This document shows, in pieces, positions 36,945-42,552 of a DNA stretch of 42,552 bases. The position numbers and the translations under genes were made by a program. The DNA is from Pseudidiomarina atlantica (lineage in GTDB: Bacteria; Pseudomonadota; Gammaproteobacteria; Enterobacterales; Alteromonadaceae), in assembly GCF_000753735.1 (NCBI RefSeq), contig NZ_JPIN01000014.1, positions 1-42,552 on the forward strand. Direction: 5' to 3'. The notes beneath the pieces were generated by a model, which ran no database searches, had not been told where the DNA came from, and saw only the letters and a list, made by a program, of their open reading frames with translations. Numbering within the stretch: the first letter of the stretch is position 1; each line of letters starts with the position of its first letter.

Positions 36945-38177
36945 TTACTTCGAGTCAGCAGACGGCAGTAATGATGACCCATATTGCATAGCGGGTAAGC
37001 CATAAAATTCAGCAAGGGTTTGCGCTATATCAGCAAAAGTCTCTCGTTTTCCGAGATTGTAAGTAGGTAACTGTGCGCCATAGAGCAACACGGGAATAAA
37101 CTCGCGGGTATGGTCGGTGCCGGGCCACGTTGGATCGCAACCATGATCAGCTGTTAAAATCAGTAAGTCTTCTGGTGCCATCGTCGCCATGACCTCCGGC
37201 AACAATGTATCAAAGGTCTCAAGTGCTCGCGCGTAACCTGCCACATCACGACGATGCCCATAAAGCATGTCAAAGTCGACTAAGTTGGTAAAAATGAGTG
37301 CACCATCAGGCGCTGTTTTTAACTGCTCAAGCGTCTTATCAACCAGTGCCTCGAGACCATCAGCTTTGTATTTTTGCGTGATGCCTCGATGGGCAAAAAT
37401 ATCAGCTATTTTGCCAATGCTGATGACTTCATGTCCGGCATCTTTAAGCGTATCTAGAACCGTCGGCGCCGGCGGTGGCGTCGCATAATCGCGACGATTG
37501 CCCGTACGCGCAAAACCGTTTTCTGCATTACCGATAAAAGGTCGTGCGATAACGCGCCCAATGTTGTACGGGTCAACGAGCTCTCGCACCAGTTCGCACA
37601 GCTGATAGAGACGTTCAAGCCCGAACGTCTCTTCGTGACAGGCAATTTGAAAAACCGAGTCGGCTGAGGTGTAGACGATGGGCTTGCCAGACTGACAATG
37701 CTCAGCGCCGAGTCGCTCAATAATCTCAGTACCTGAAGCGTGGCAATTACCAAGGTAGCCTGGCAAATCAAAACGTTGCACCATTTGCTGCAATAAGTCT
37801 GCTGGGAACGAGTCGGTTTTATCGGCAAAATAGCCCCAATCGAAAAGTACCGGCACACCAGCTATTTCCCAATGGCCGGAAGGCGTATCTTTGCCTGACG
37901 AGAGTTCTTTTGCCCAACCGTAGCGTCCGACAATACCGTCAACTGGCCCCATTCCTGCGGGATAGCGTCCAGTGGCACCGCGACTAACTTCCGCAAGTCC
38001 CAGGCGGTTCAGATTCGGTACGTGCAACGGGCCCTGTCGCCCTTCATCGGCTTTGCCTGCCGCACACAATTCTGCGATGTGGCCAAAAGTGTCGGCACCT
38101 TCATCGCCGAAGGCGGCCGCGTCATCCGCGGCACCCACGCCGAATGAATCCAGAACCATGATGATTGCACGTGCCAT
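36945..38177 (-). CDS. deoB: Phosphopentomutase DeoB
   Basis: The 410-aa alkaline-phosphatase superfamily enzyme interconverts ribose/deoxyribose 1- and 5-phosphates. Metal-binding segments are the N-terminal [13 protein letters not shown] and the C-terminal [18 protein letters not shown]. The KDTPSGHWE region holds the nucleophilic Thr. It is 2 bp after deoA. Confidence 0.97.
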   Translation of the reverse strand: MARAIIMVLDSFGVGAADDAAAFGDEGADTFGHIAELCAAGKADEGRQGPLHVPNLNRLGLAEVSRGATGRYPAGMGPVDGIVGRYGWAKELSSGKDTPSGHWEIAGVPVLFDWGYFADKTDSFPADLLQQMVQRFDLPGYLGNCHASGTEIIERLGAEHCQSGKPIVYTSADSVFQIACHEETFGLERLYQLCELVRELVDPYNIGRVIARPFIGNAENGFARTGNRRDYATPPPAPTVLDTLKDAGHEVISIGKIADIFAHRGITQKYKADGLEALVDKTLEQLKTAPDGALIFTNLVDFDMLYGHRRDVAGYARALETFDTLLPEVMATMAPEDLLILTADHGCDPTWPGTDHTREFIPVLLYGAQLPTYNLGKRETFADIAQTLAEFYGLPAMQYGSSLLPSADSK

Positions 38178-38179
38178 AC

Positions 38180-39514
38180 TTAGCCTCCAATACGTTTATG
38201 AACCGCCGGTGGACGCTCCGCTGATGCCGCAAATTGATAAGCTGAGCGTACCTGTTCCGCCGCTTCTTGCCATGCTTGCTCATCAGCCGCGTAGACCATA
38301 GCTAAAGGTGTCTGCTGATCAATACGTTGGCCGATCATTGCTAGTTCATCTAAGCCCACACTGTAATCGAGGCTATCGGAACTACGACGTCGCCCACCGC
38401 CAAGCGCTACCACTGCCACGCCAAGCTGACGAGTCGCAATTGCACTTACGCGAGCACCCGAGGCTAGTTGCTCGGCGGTTGCAAACACTGGTTTAGCGAC
38501 CGCTGCGAGCGGAAGATGTCGTGTATAGTTGTCAATAATATCGTGCGGTCCACCAAGCGCCGCTACCATCTGTGCGAAACGCTCGGCCGCTGCACCATTC
38601 GCAAGTACCTTTTCGACTTGCTCACGGGCCGCGTTTAAATCCGACGCGAGCTTACCAATGACCAACATTTCGGCACACAAAGCGACGGTAACCTCATGTA
38701 ATTTTGGCGTGCGCTGGTCGCCACGCAAATACCGAATCGCTTCGCGCACCTCAACCGCGTTACCGGCTGATTGTGCCAACACTTCGTTCATATCAGTGAT
38801 CAGTGCGGTCGTAGGTACACCTGCGCCGACAGCAACTTGCACCAAACTTTCAGCTAATTCTTCTGAACGCTCGAGGGTGTCCATGATTGCACCGTTGCCG
38901 GTTTTCACATCAAGCACCAGACCATCGAGACCGGCAGCAAGCTTTTTCGATAAAATAGAAGCGGTAATCAGCGGAATAGATTCGACCGTTGCGGTAATAT
39001 CACGCGTCGCGTAAAAACGTTTATCAGCAGGAGCTAAACTCCCCGTCTGACCGATGATAGCAACACCCACCTGTTTCACAACTTTGCGAAACAGGTCATC
39101 ATCTGGCAGGGCTTGATAATTAGGAATGGCAAACATTTTATCCAAGGTGCCGCCGGTGTGCCCAAGTCCACGCCCAGAAATCATAGGTACATAACCACCG
39201 CAAGCAGCAATAATCGGGCCAAGCATCAGACTGACTACGTCACCAACCCCACCGGTTGAGTGTTTATCTAAAACGGGCCCATCCAAGTGTAAGTCTTGCC
39301 AATGCAGCACTTGCCCCGAATCACGCATCGCTTCGGTAAGCGCAATCCGCTCAGCCATACTCATGCCTTGAAAAAACACTGCCATTGCTAGCGCTGATAT
39401 TTGACTTTCGGCAATACTGTTATCAGTGATGCCATTAACGAAAAAGCCGATTTCAGCATTTGATAAGGTGCCGCCGTCACGTTTCTTGCGAATTATTTCT
39501 TGAGGTAAAAACAT
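38180..39514 (-). CDS. deoA: Thymidine phosphorylase DeoA
   Basis: The 444-aa enzyme splits thymidine to thymine and deoxyribose 1-phosphate. It starts [18 protein letters not shown] and contains [25 protein letters not shown] and DVKTGNGA, the family signatures. Its start overlaps the deoC stop by one base. Confidence 0.97.
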   Translation of the reverse strand: MFLPQEIIRKKRDGGTLSNAEIGFFVNGITDNSIAESQISALAMAVFFQGMSMAERIALTEAMRDSGQVLHWQDLHLDGPVLDKHSTGGVGDVVSLMLGPIIAACGGYVPMISGRGLGHTGGTLDKMFAIPNYQALPDDDLFRKVVKQVGVAIIGQTGSLAPADKRFYATRDITATVESIPLITASILSKKLAAGLDGLVLDVKTGNGAIMDTLERSEELAESLVQVAVGAGVPTTALITDMNEVLAQSAGNAVEVREAIRYLRGDQRTPKLHEVTVALCAEMLVIGKLASDLNAAREQVEKVLANGAAAERFAQMVAALGGPHDIIDNYTRHLPLAAVAKPVFATAEQLASGARVSAIATRQLGVAVVALGGGRRRSSDSLDYSVGLDELAMIGQRIDQQTPLAMVYAADEQAWQEAAEQVRSAYQFAASAERPPAVHKRIGG

Positions 39515-40290
39515 TAGTACGAAGTTCCTTTAGTATCCGCTGATTCATCGCCAGCTAATACAGCAATTAGGTTGGTTAGCAGTCCGCTAGCTCCAAAGCG
39601 AAATGTTGCAGGTGCTAAATAATCAGCGCCGAGTTTTTGTTCAGCGAGGCTCAGATAGTGCTCAGCATCAGCGGCGGTACGCACGCCTCCTGCTGCTTTA
39701 AACCCGCATTGGGGGTTATTCGCTTTAATCACATCGAGCATTACTTCTGCCGCAGTTACGGTGGCGTTTACCGCTACTTTACCCGTTGAGGTTTTAATAA
39801 AATCCGCTTGATTCTCAATCGCAATTTCACTCGCGCGCTGAATACTGCGTGGTGTTTCAAGAATGCCTGTTTCTAAAATAACTTTAAGTCGTGCGGTAGC
39901 GCCGCAAGCTTGCTTGCAACTCGCGACGAGCTCGGCCGCCAACTGCTCATCGCCTTGCAAAAATGCCGCATACGGAAACACCACATCAACTTCGTCGGCA
40001 CCAGCGGCAACCGCACGGGCTGTTTCGCTCATGGCCCGCTCGATATCTGTGTAACCACCGGGGAAATTAGTTACCGTCGCCACTTTGACACCAGTCAGAC
40101 CGAGGCGCTGAAGCTCACTTTTTGCCCAAATAATGTGCTCCGGGTAAACACACAATGCAGCAGGAGAACCATATAAGGTTTTTGCCGCCTGACACAGTTG
40201 CGTGGTGCTCGCCGCCGTATCGGTATGATTGAGCGACGTAAGGTCCATTAACTGCAGCGCTAGACGCGCAGTTTCTTTAATCTCTCGCAT
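39514..40290 (-). CDS. deoC: Deoxyribose-phosphate aldolase DeoC
   Basis: The 258-aa class I aldolase splits deoxyribose 5-phosphate into glyceraldehyde 3-phosphate and acetaldehyde. Motifs are EVDVVFPY (Asp of the active site), KVILETGIL and the Schiff-base Lys in FIKTSTGK. It overlaps cdd and deoA by one base each, so the operon is tightly coupled. Confidence 0.97.
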   Translation of the reverse strand: MREIKETARLALQLMDLTSLNHTDTAASTTQLCQAAKTLYGSPAALCVYPEHIIWAKSELQRLGLTGVKVATVTNFPGGYTDIERAMSETARAVAAGADEVDVVFPYAAFLQGDEQLAAELVASCKQACGATARLKVILETGILETPRSIQRASEIAIENQADFIKTSTGKVAVNATVTAAEVMLDVIKANNPQCGFKAAGGVRTAADAEHYLSLAEQKLGADYLAPATFRFGASGLLTNLIAVLAGDESADTKGTSY

Positions 40291-40718
40291 CAGCTTTCCT
40301 TACGATATTTTTCACTATCGAAACTAAAGGCGTCGGGCAGCAGTTCTGCAACTGTCCATTGCCGCAACTGACGCTCACTGGTCGATGCGACGGTTGCTGT
40401 TGCAGCAAAGAATTCAGCAATAACTTGTCGACACGCGCCACACGGCGCATAGGCTTTGTCGCCCGGCGTAAACACCACAAGTTGCTGAAAGTCTGCGGGT
40501 TGAAAGCCTTGGGCGAGTGCACTGAAGATGGCGGTGCGCTCGGCACAATTAGAGAGTCCAAAGGAGACATTTTCGACATTACAGCCTGTCACCACTTCGC
40601 CGTTTTTCATTAACAACGCAGCTCCCACTGGGAAATTGCTATAAGGTGCATAGGCTTTTTGGCTTGCTTGTTGCGCTTTTTGCTGCAACAGCTCGATAGG
40701 AAGTGTTGGTTCTGTCAT
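40290..40718 (-). CDS. cdd: Cytidine deaminase
   Basis: The 142-aa protein is the short tetrameric type. Zinc ligands are Cys58 (with catalytic Glu60 in NCAERTA) and Cys93/Cys96 (PCGACRQ). It converts cytidine/deoxycytidine to uridine forms that feed the phosphorylase pathway of the same operon. It is the first gene of cdd-deoC-deoA-deoB-deoD. Confidence 0.96.
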   Translation of the reverse strand: MTEPTLPIELLQQKAQQASQKAYAPYSNFPVGAALLMKNGEVVTGCNVENVSFGLSNCAERTAIFSALAQGFQPADFQQLVVFTPGDKAYAPCGACRQVIAEFFAATATVASTSERQLRQWTVAELLPDAFSFDSEKYRKES

Positions 40719-40785
40719 AGCTCTTCATTTTGAATTTATGGGCTAACAGCTTACTCTTTTCAACAAATGAAGCCAAGCAACTGAA

Positions 40786-40810
40786 GTCAACAATTGAGTG
40801 ACCTCTGTCA
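40786..40810 (-). promoter_or_regulatory. Possible operator region of the cdd-deo operon
   Basis: Three GTCA/TGAC half-sites (GTCA 40786-40789, TGAC 40799-40802, GTCA 40807-40810) form two nested inverted repeats about 70-90 bp upstream of cdd. A perfect TTGACA on the minus strand (40806-40811) overlaps the last. No convincing -10 lies 16-18 bp further, so the exact promoter is unresolved. Confidence 0.25.
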
Positions 40811-40820
40811 AAGAAAAAAT

Positions 40821-40849
40821 TGGACATTCCTTCGCGCTAGAATTATTAT
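40821..40849 (+). promoter_or_regulatory. Promoter of the DUF2892-arsR unit
   Basis: TGGACA (40821-40826) and TATTAT (40844-40849) are 17 bp apart and each match 5 of 6 sigma70 consensus bases. The -10 overlaps the left arm of the palindromic operator, as expected for repression by the ArsR protein encoded downstream. Confidence 0.6.
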
Positions 40850-40870
40850 TTAGAAATATCTAAATTAGAT
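40848..40870 (+). promoter_or_regulatory. Overlapping palindromes, probable ArsR-family operator
   Basis: ATTTAGA-AATA-TCTAAAT (40848-40865) is a perfect 7-bp-arm inverted repeat, and ATCTAA-A-TTAGAT (40858-40870) a second one sharing its arm. They overlap the -10 and the predicted transcription start. AT-rich palindromes in this position are typical of BigR/SqrR/YgaV-type autoregulation. Confidence 0.6.
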
Positions 40871-40891
40871 AAATTCAAAAAGAGGTGGTAT

Positions 40892-41107
40892 ATGAGTGTT
40901 GAAAGAGCACTATCTGCTTTTGCAGGTTTCATGGTACTATTATCGGTCGCACTAACAGTCTGGGTGCATCCTAATTTTATTTGGCTTACGGTCTTTGTTG
41001 GGGCTAATCTATTCCAACAATCGTTTACAGGGTTCTGTCCTGCAAGTATCGCGATGCGAAAAGTTTTCGGTTTGAAAACTGAGCGGGAATTGGCCCAAAA
41101 ATCATAG
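40892..41107 (+). CDS. DUF2892 (YgaP-type) small membrane protein
   Basis: The 71-aa protein has two hydrophobic helices (about 9-25 and 28-46) and the conserved [12 protein letters not shown] segment with Cys49, as in the membrane domain of YgaP (DUF2892). In E. coli that domain is fused to a rhodanese; here it stands alone. AGAGGTGG precedes the ATG. It is 9 bp upstream of an ArsR-family gene, so a role in sulfide/persulfide handling is likely by context. Confidence 0.82.
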   Translation: MSVERALSAFAGFMVLLSVALTVWVHPNFIWLTVFVGANLFQQSFTGFCPASIAMRKVFGLKTERELAQKS

Positions 41108-41116
41108 GTACTGATT

Positions 41117-41428
41117 ATGTCTACGCTGACAATCGAAGAAATGCAGCAGGATGAAGCGCAAAACGCGGCAATATTCCTGCGTTCAATTGCAAATGAGCAC
41201 CGGCTTCAGATCCTTTGCCACCTTGCAAACGGTGAACAAAGTGTTGGTGAGTTAAACAAGCATTTCCCATTAAGCCCTTCGGCCTTTTCGCAACATCTTG
41301 CTGTGTTACGTCAACAAGGCTTGGTCAAATTTCGAAAAGAAGCGCAGACCATCTATTACTCAATTCAAGATCAAGACACTCTGCAGTTTATGCAGTTGCT
41401 AAAAGCAAAGTTCTGTCCTGATTTTTAA
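41117..41428 (+). CDS. ArsR-family regulator, YgaV/BigR-like
   Basis: The 103-aa winged helix-turn-helix protein has the recognition part LSPSAFSQHLAVLRQQGLVK (about 52-71). Cys34 (ILCHL) and Cys100 (KFCPDF) lie where the BigR/SqrR/YgaV group has its two persulfide-sensing Cys; metal-binding motifs of classical ArsR/SmtB proteins are absent. Binding to the palindromes upstream of the operon is inferred. Its stop overlaps the rimI stop in ttaa. Confidence 0.85.
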   Translation: MSTLTIEEMQQDEAQNAAIFLRSIANEHRLQILCHLANGEQSVGELNKHFPLSPSAFSQHLAVLRQQGLVKFRKEAQTIYYSIQDQDTLQFMQLLKAKFCPDF

Positions 41429-41880
41429 GCGGTGGCATGCTCCCCATGCCACCCCATCACCAACGCATCTTCATAGCCAGTCGCGCATCTATAGTAATGG
41501 GGGCGTTTGCCTATTACCTTAAATCCGAAGCTCTCATAAAGCCGAATGGCTTGCGCATTTGAAACACGCACTTCTAACCATATTTTCGCCTTCGCGGCAG
41601 CAGCTGATTCCTGCAAACGCGCCAACAATTGCGCACCTATACCCTGCCCTTGATGACTGGGTCGCACTGCAATATTCATCAAATTGAATTCATCTGCTAT
41701 CACTTGAACGATGCAATAGCCAAGCAATTCGTTATGCTCGGTGAGGGCACCGTAGATCAAATAACTTTGGCGAAAACAATCGCGCAGCGTGGTCTCTGAC
41801 CATGGGCTGAAATGGCATGCTTGCTCGATTTCGAGCATGTCACTCGGATAGGAAACTAACTCAACGATTCGAGGCGCCAC
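41425..41880 (-). CDS. rimI: Ribosomal-protein-alanine N-acetyltransferase RimI
   Basis: The 151-aa GNAT enzyme acetylates the N-terminal Ala of S18. It has the acetyl-CoA loop VRPSHQGQGIGAQLL, the NAQAIRLYESFGF segment and HFSPWSE near the N-terminus, typical of RimI. It overlaps holD by 20 nt; holD-rimI is also the E. coli order. Confidence 0.93.
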   Translation of the reverse strand: MAPRIVELVSYPSDMLEIEQACHFSPWSETTLRDCFRQSYLIYGALTEHNELLGYCIVQVIADEFNLMNIAVRPSHQGQGIGAQLLARLQESAAAAKAKIWLEVRVSNAQAIRLYESFGFKVIGKRPHYYRCATGYEDALVMGWHGEHATA

Positions 41881-42253
41881 AAAGCTTGGCCCAAAGTTGA
41901 CGTTTTTGCGCTGCGGCTAGGGGTTGTGCAAGAATTTCTGTGCCATTTAAACGGCATTCTGCCGCCCACGTTTTTGCCGTTGCAGCAGCGACCTCGACCG
42001 GCTTGGGATGCAATTGATTGGGCTCGAGCGCGCGAAAAACATCTTGAGTCCAACGACTGGGTTGTACTGGAAGCTGTTCTTGAGTTTGCAGCAACCACTG
42101 TCCCAATTGGTAATAGGTGTACACCTTTTCAACACTATGACTTGTGTTTTCAGTGCCCACAGCTTGCCACACCGTTAGGCCAAGTGCCTGCAGTGCCTGC
42201 TCTTGCTCAGTATCCCAGAGGGCGGCTGAATTATCTGGTGATGCTTGTTTCAT
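41861..42253 (-). CDS. holD: DNA polymerase III psi subunit HolD
   Basis: The 130-aa protein resembles E. coli HolD in the N-terminal LQALGLTVWQ, the middle DVFRAL and the C-terminal QLWAKLCG; overall conservation is low, as usual for psi. Psi links the clamp loader to SSB through chi. Position directly before rimI supports the assignment. No clear Shine-Dalgarno precedes the ATG. Confidence 0.78.
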   Translation of the reverse strand: MKQASPDNSAALWDTEQEQALQALGLTVWQAVGTENTSHSVEKVYTYYQLGQWLLQTQEQLPVQPSRWTQDVFRALEPNQLHPKPVEVAAATAKTWAAECRLNGTEILAQPLAAAQKRQLWAKLCGASNR

Positions 42254-42289
42254 AAGCCAAGCTTAACCAATTCGATGCATGTTGGAAAG

Positions 42290-42366
42290 TGGCAGGGGTG
42301 GAGGGATTCGAACCCCCAACCGTCGGTTTTGGAGACCGCTGTTCTACCAATTGGAACTACACCCCT
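42290..42366 (-). tRNA. tRNA-Trp (CCA anticodon)
   Basis: The 77-nt gene has a perfect 7-bp acceptor stem (AGGGGTG/CACCCCT), D stem GTTC/GAAC, anticodon loop CTCCAAA with CCA, T loop TTCGAAT and an encoded 3' CCA. It matches E. coli tRNA-Trp closely. The anticodon stem has a G27-A43 mismatch where E. coli has a C-G pair. Confidence 0.97.
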
Positions 42367-42382
42367 GCAGTGCAGACCCCGA

Positions 42383-42410
42383 ATTATACTGGCAGCTGTG
42401 TTGCGAGCAA
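42383..42410 (-). promoter_or_regulatory. Promoter of tRNA-Trp
   Basis: On the minus strand TTGCTC (42405-42410) and a perfect TATAAT (42383-42388) are 16 bp apart, followed by a GC-rich discriminator (CGGGG), as in stringently controlled stable RNA promoters. Confidence 0.65.
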
Positions 42411-42471
42411 GTCTTTTGTGTAATTTTACGAATCACTTGCGGCTTTTTTCGCCGATTTCATGGAATTGCTC

Positions 42472-42480
42472 TGATATACT
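42472..42480 (+). promoter_or_regulatory. Extended -10 promoter of the rightward edge gene
   Basis: TGATATACT is an extended -10 (TGn then TATACT, 5 of 6). No good -35 is present. It lies 38 bp before the ATG at 42518. Confidence 0.35.
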
Positions 42481-42517
42481 GATGTCTATGAAAGACTTAT
42501 TATGCAAGTGGCGGTGA

Positions 42518-42552
42518 ATGAGTGACGGCACACAAAGGATTATGCTTGCTGG
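42518..42552 (+). CDS. Start of a rightward gene cut by the window end
   Basis: ATG at 42518 opens a frame reading MSDGTQRIMLAG up to the window edge; an in-frame ATG at 42542 with AAGGAT upstream is an alternative start. Only 11-12 codons are visible, so no family can be fixed. In E. coli rsmC lies divergent from holD and begins with a similar short hydrophobic strand, so rsmC is a guess from synteny only. Confidence 0.3.
   Translation, partial: MSDGTQRIMLA

Noticed and set aside
42483-42518. Eleven-codon frame MSMKDLLCKWR upstream of the edge gene
   Set aside because: Too short and without a clear ribosome binding site; it may be chance, although a leader peptide cannot be excluded.
1-42552. 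CRISPR array, insertion sequence, prophage or integron
   Set aside because: No regularly spaced direct repeats, transposase, integrase or phage genes were seen on either strand.

Overview
The window is a continuous piece of a gammaproteobacterial chromosome. Gene content, operon order and protein sequences look like a marine Alteromonadales relative, most likely Idiomarina/Pseudidiomarina; this assignment is inference from family resemblance and no search was run. Coding density is very high, and most neighbouring genes overlap or lie within a few bases of each other.

Layout. (1) 143-943 (+): a secreted protein built from 15-residue helical repeats, sharing a bidirectional terminator with the ribosomal cluster. 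(2) 1004-9518 (-): the alpha operon (rpsM-rpsK-rpsD-rpoA-rplQ) and the spc operon (rplN-rplX-rplE-rpsN-rpsH-rplF-rplR-rpsE-rpmD-rplO-secY-rpmJ). A clear S4-type pseudoknot leader lies before rpsM and a probable S8 site at the rplE start. The S10 operon does not follow upstream of rplN. (3) 9519-9946: the longest gene-free stretch. (4) 9947-15715 (+): a six-gene group-2 Mrp/Pha multisubunit Na+(K+)/H+ antiporter with a fused MrpA-MrpB. (5) 15712-24699 (-): a 13-gene, translationally coupled Tad/Flp-type pilus locus. It has Flp pilin, TadE/TadG-like prepilins, CpaB, secretin, CpaF ATPase, TadB, TadC, a DUF192 protein, a TPR lipoprotein and an odd prepilin-like protein, but no TadZ/CpaE and no prepilin peptidase. 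(6) 24778-26205: divergent queE and queC (7-deazaguanine/queuosine synthesis). (7) nagZ (-) and an S41-protease lipoprotein (+). (8) 28697-33154 (-): serB-radA followed by a BtuFCD/FecBCD-type ABC importer, with ytjB (smp) divergent from serB. (9) 33733-36119 (-): prfC-tatD family gene. (10) 36214-40718 (-): the nucleoside catabolic operon cdd-deoC-deoA-deoB-deoD, closed by a strong terminator. (11) 40892-41428 (+): a DUF2892 (YgaP-type) membrane protein plus an ArsR-family regulator with palindromic operators. (12) 41425-42366 (-): tRNA-Trp, holD and rimI. (13) The first codons of a rightward gene at the right edge.

How the parts relate. Regions 8-12 keep the gene neighbourhoods known from the E. 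coli deo/serB/radA/prfC/holD-rimI region, which supports the gammaproteobacterial assignment. The most unusual part is the reduced Tad locus, with several proteins I cannot name and two expected core components missing. Other points worth a second look are the 15-residue repeat protein, the separation of the spc operon from the S10 operon, three convergent gene pairs that end on the same four bases (ttaa), an 80-bp convergent coding overlap, a possible leaderless ytjB mRNA, and the autoregulatory-looking operator before the ArsR module.
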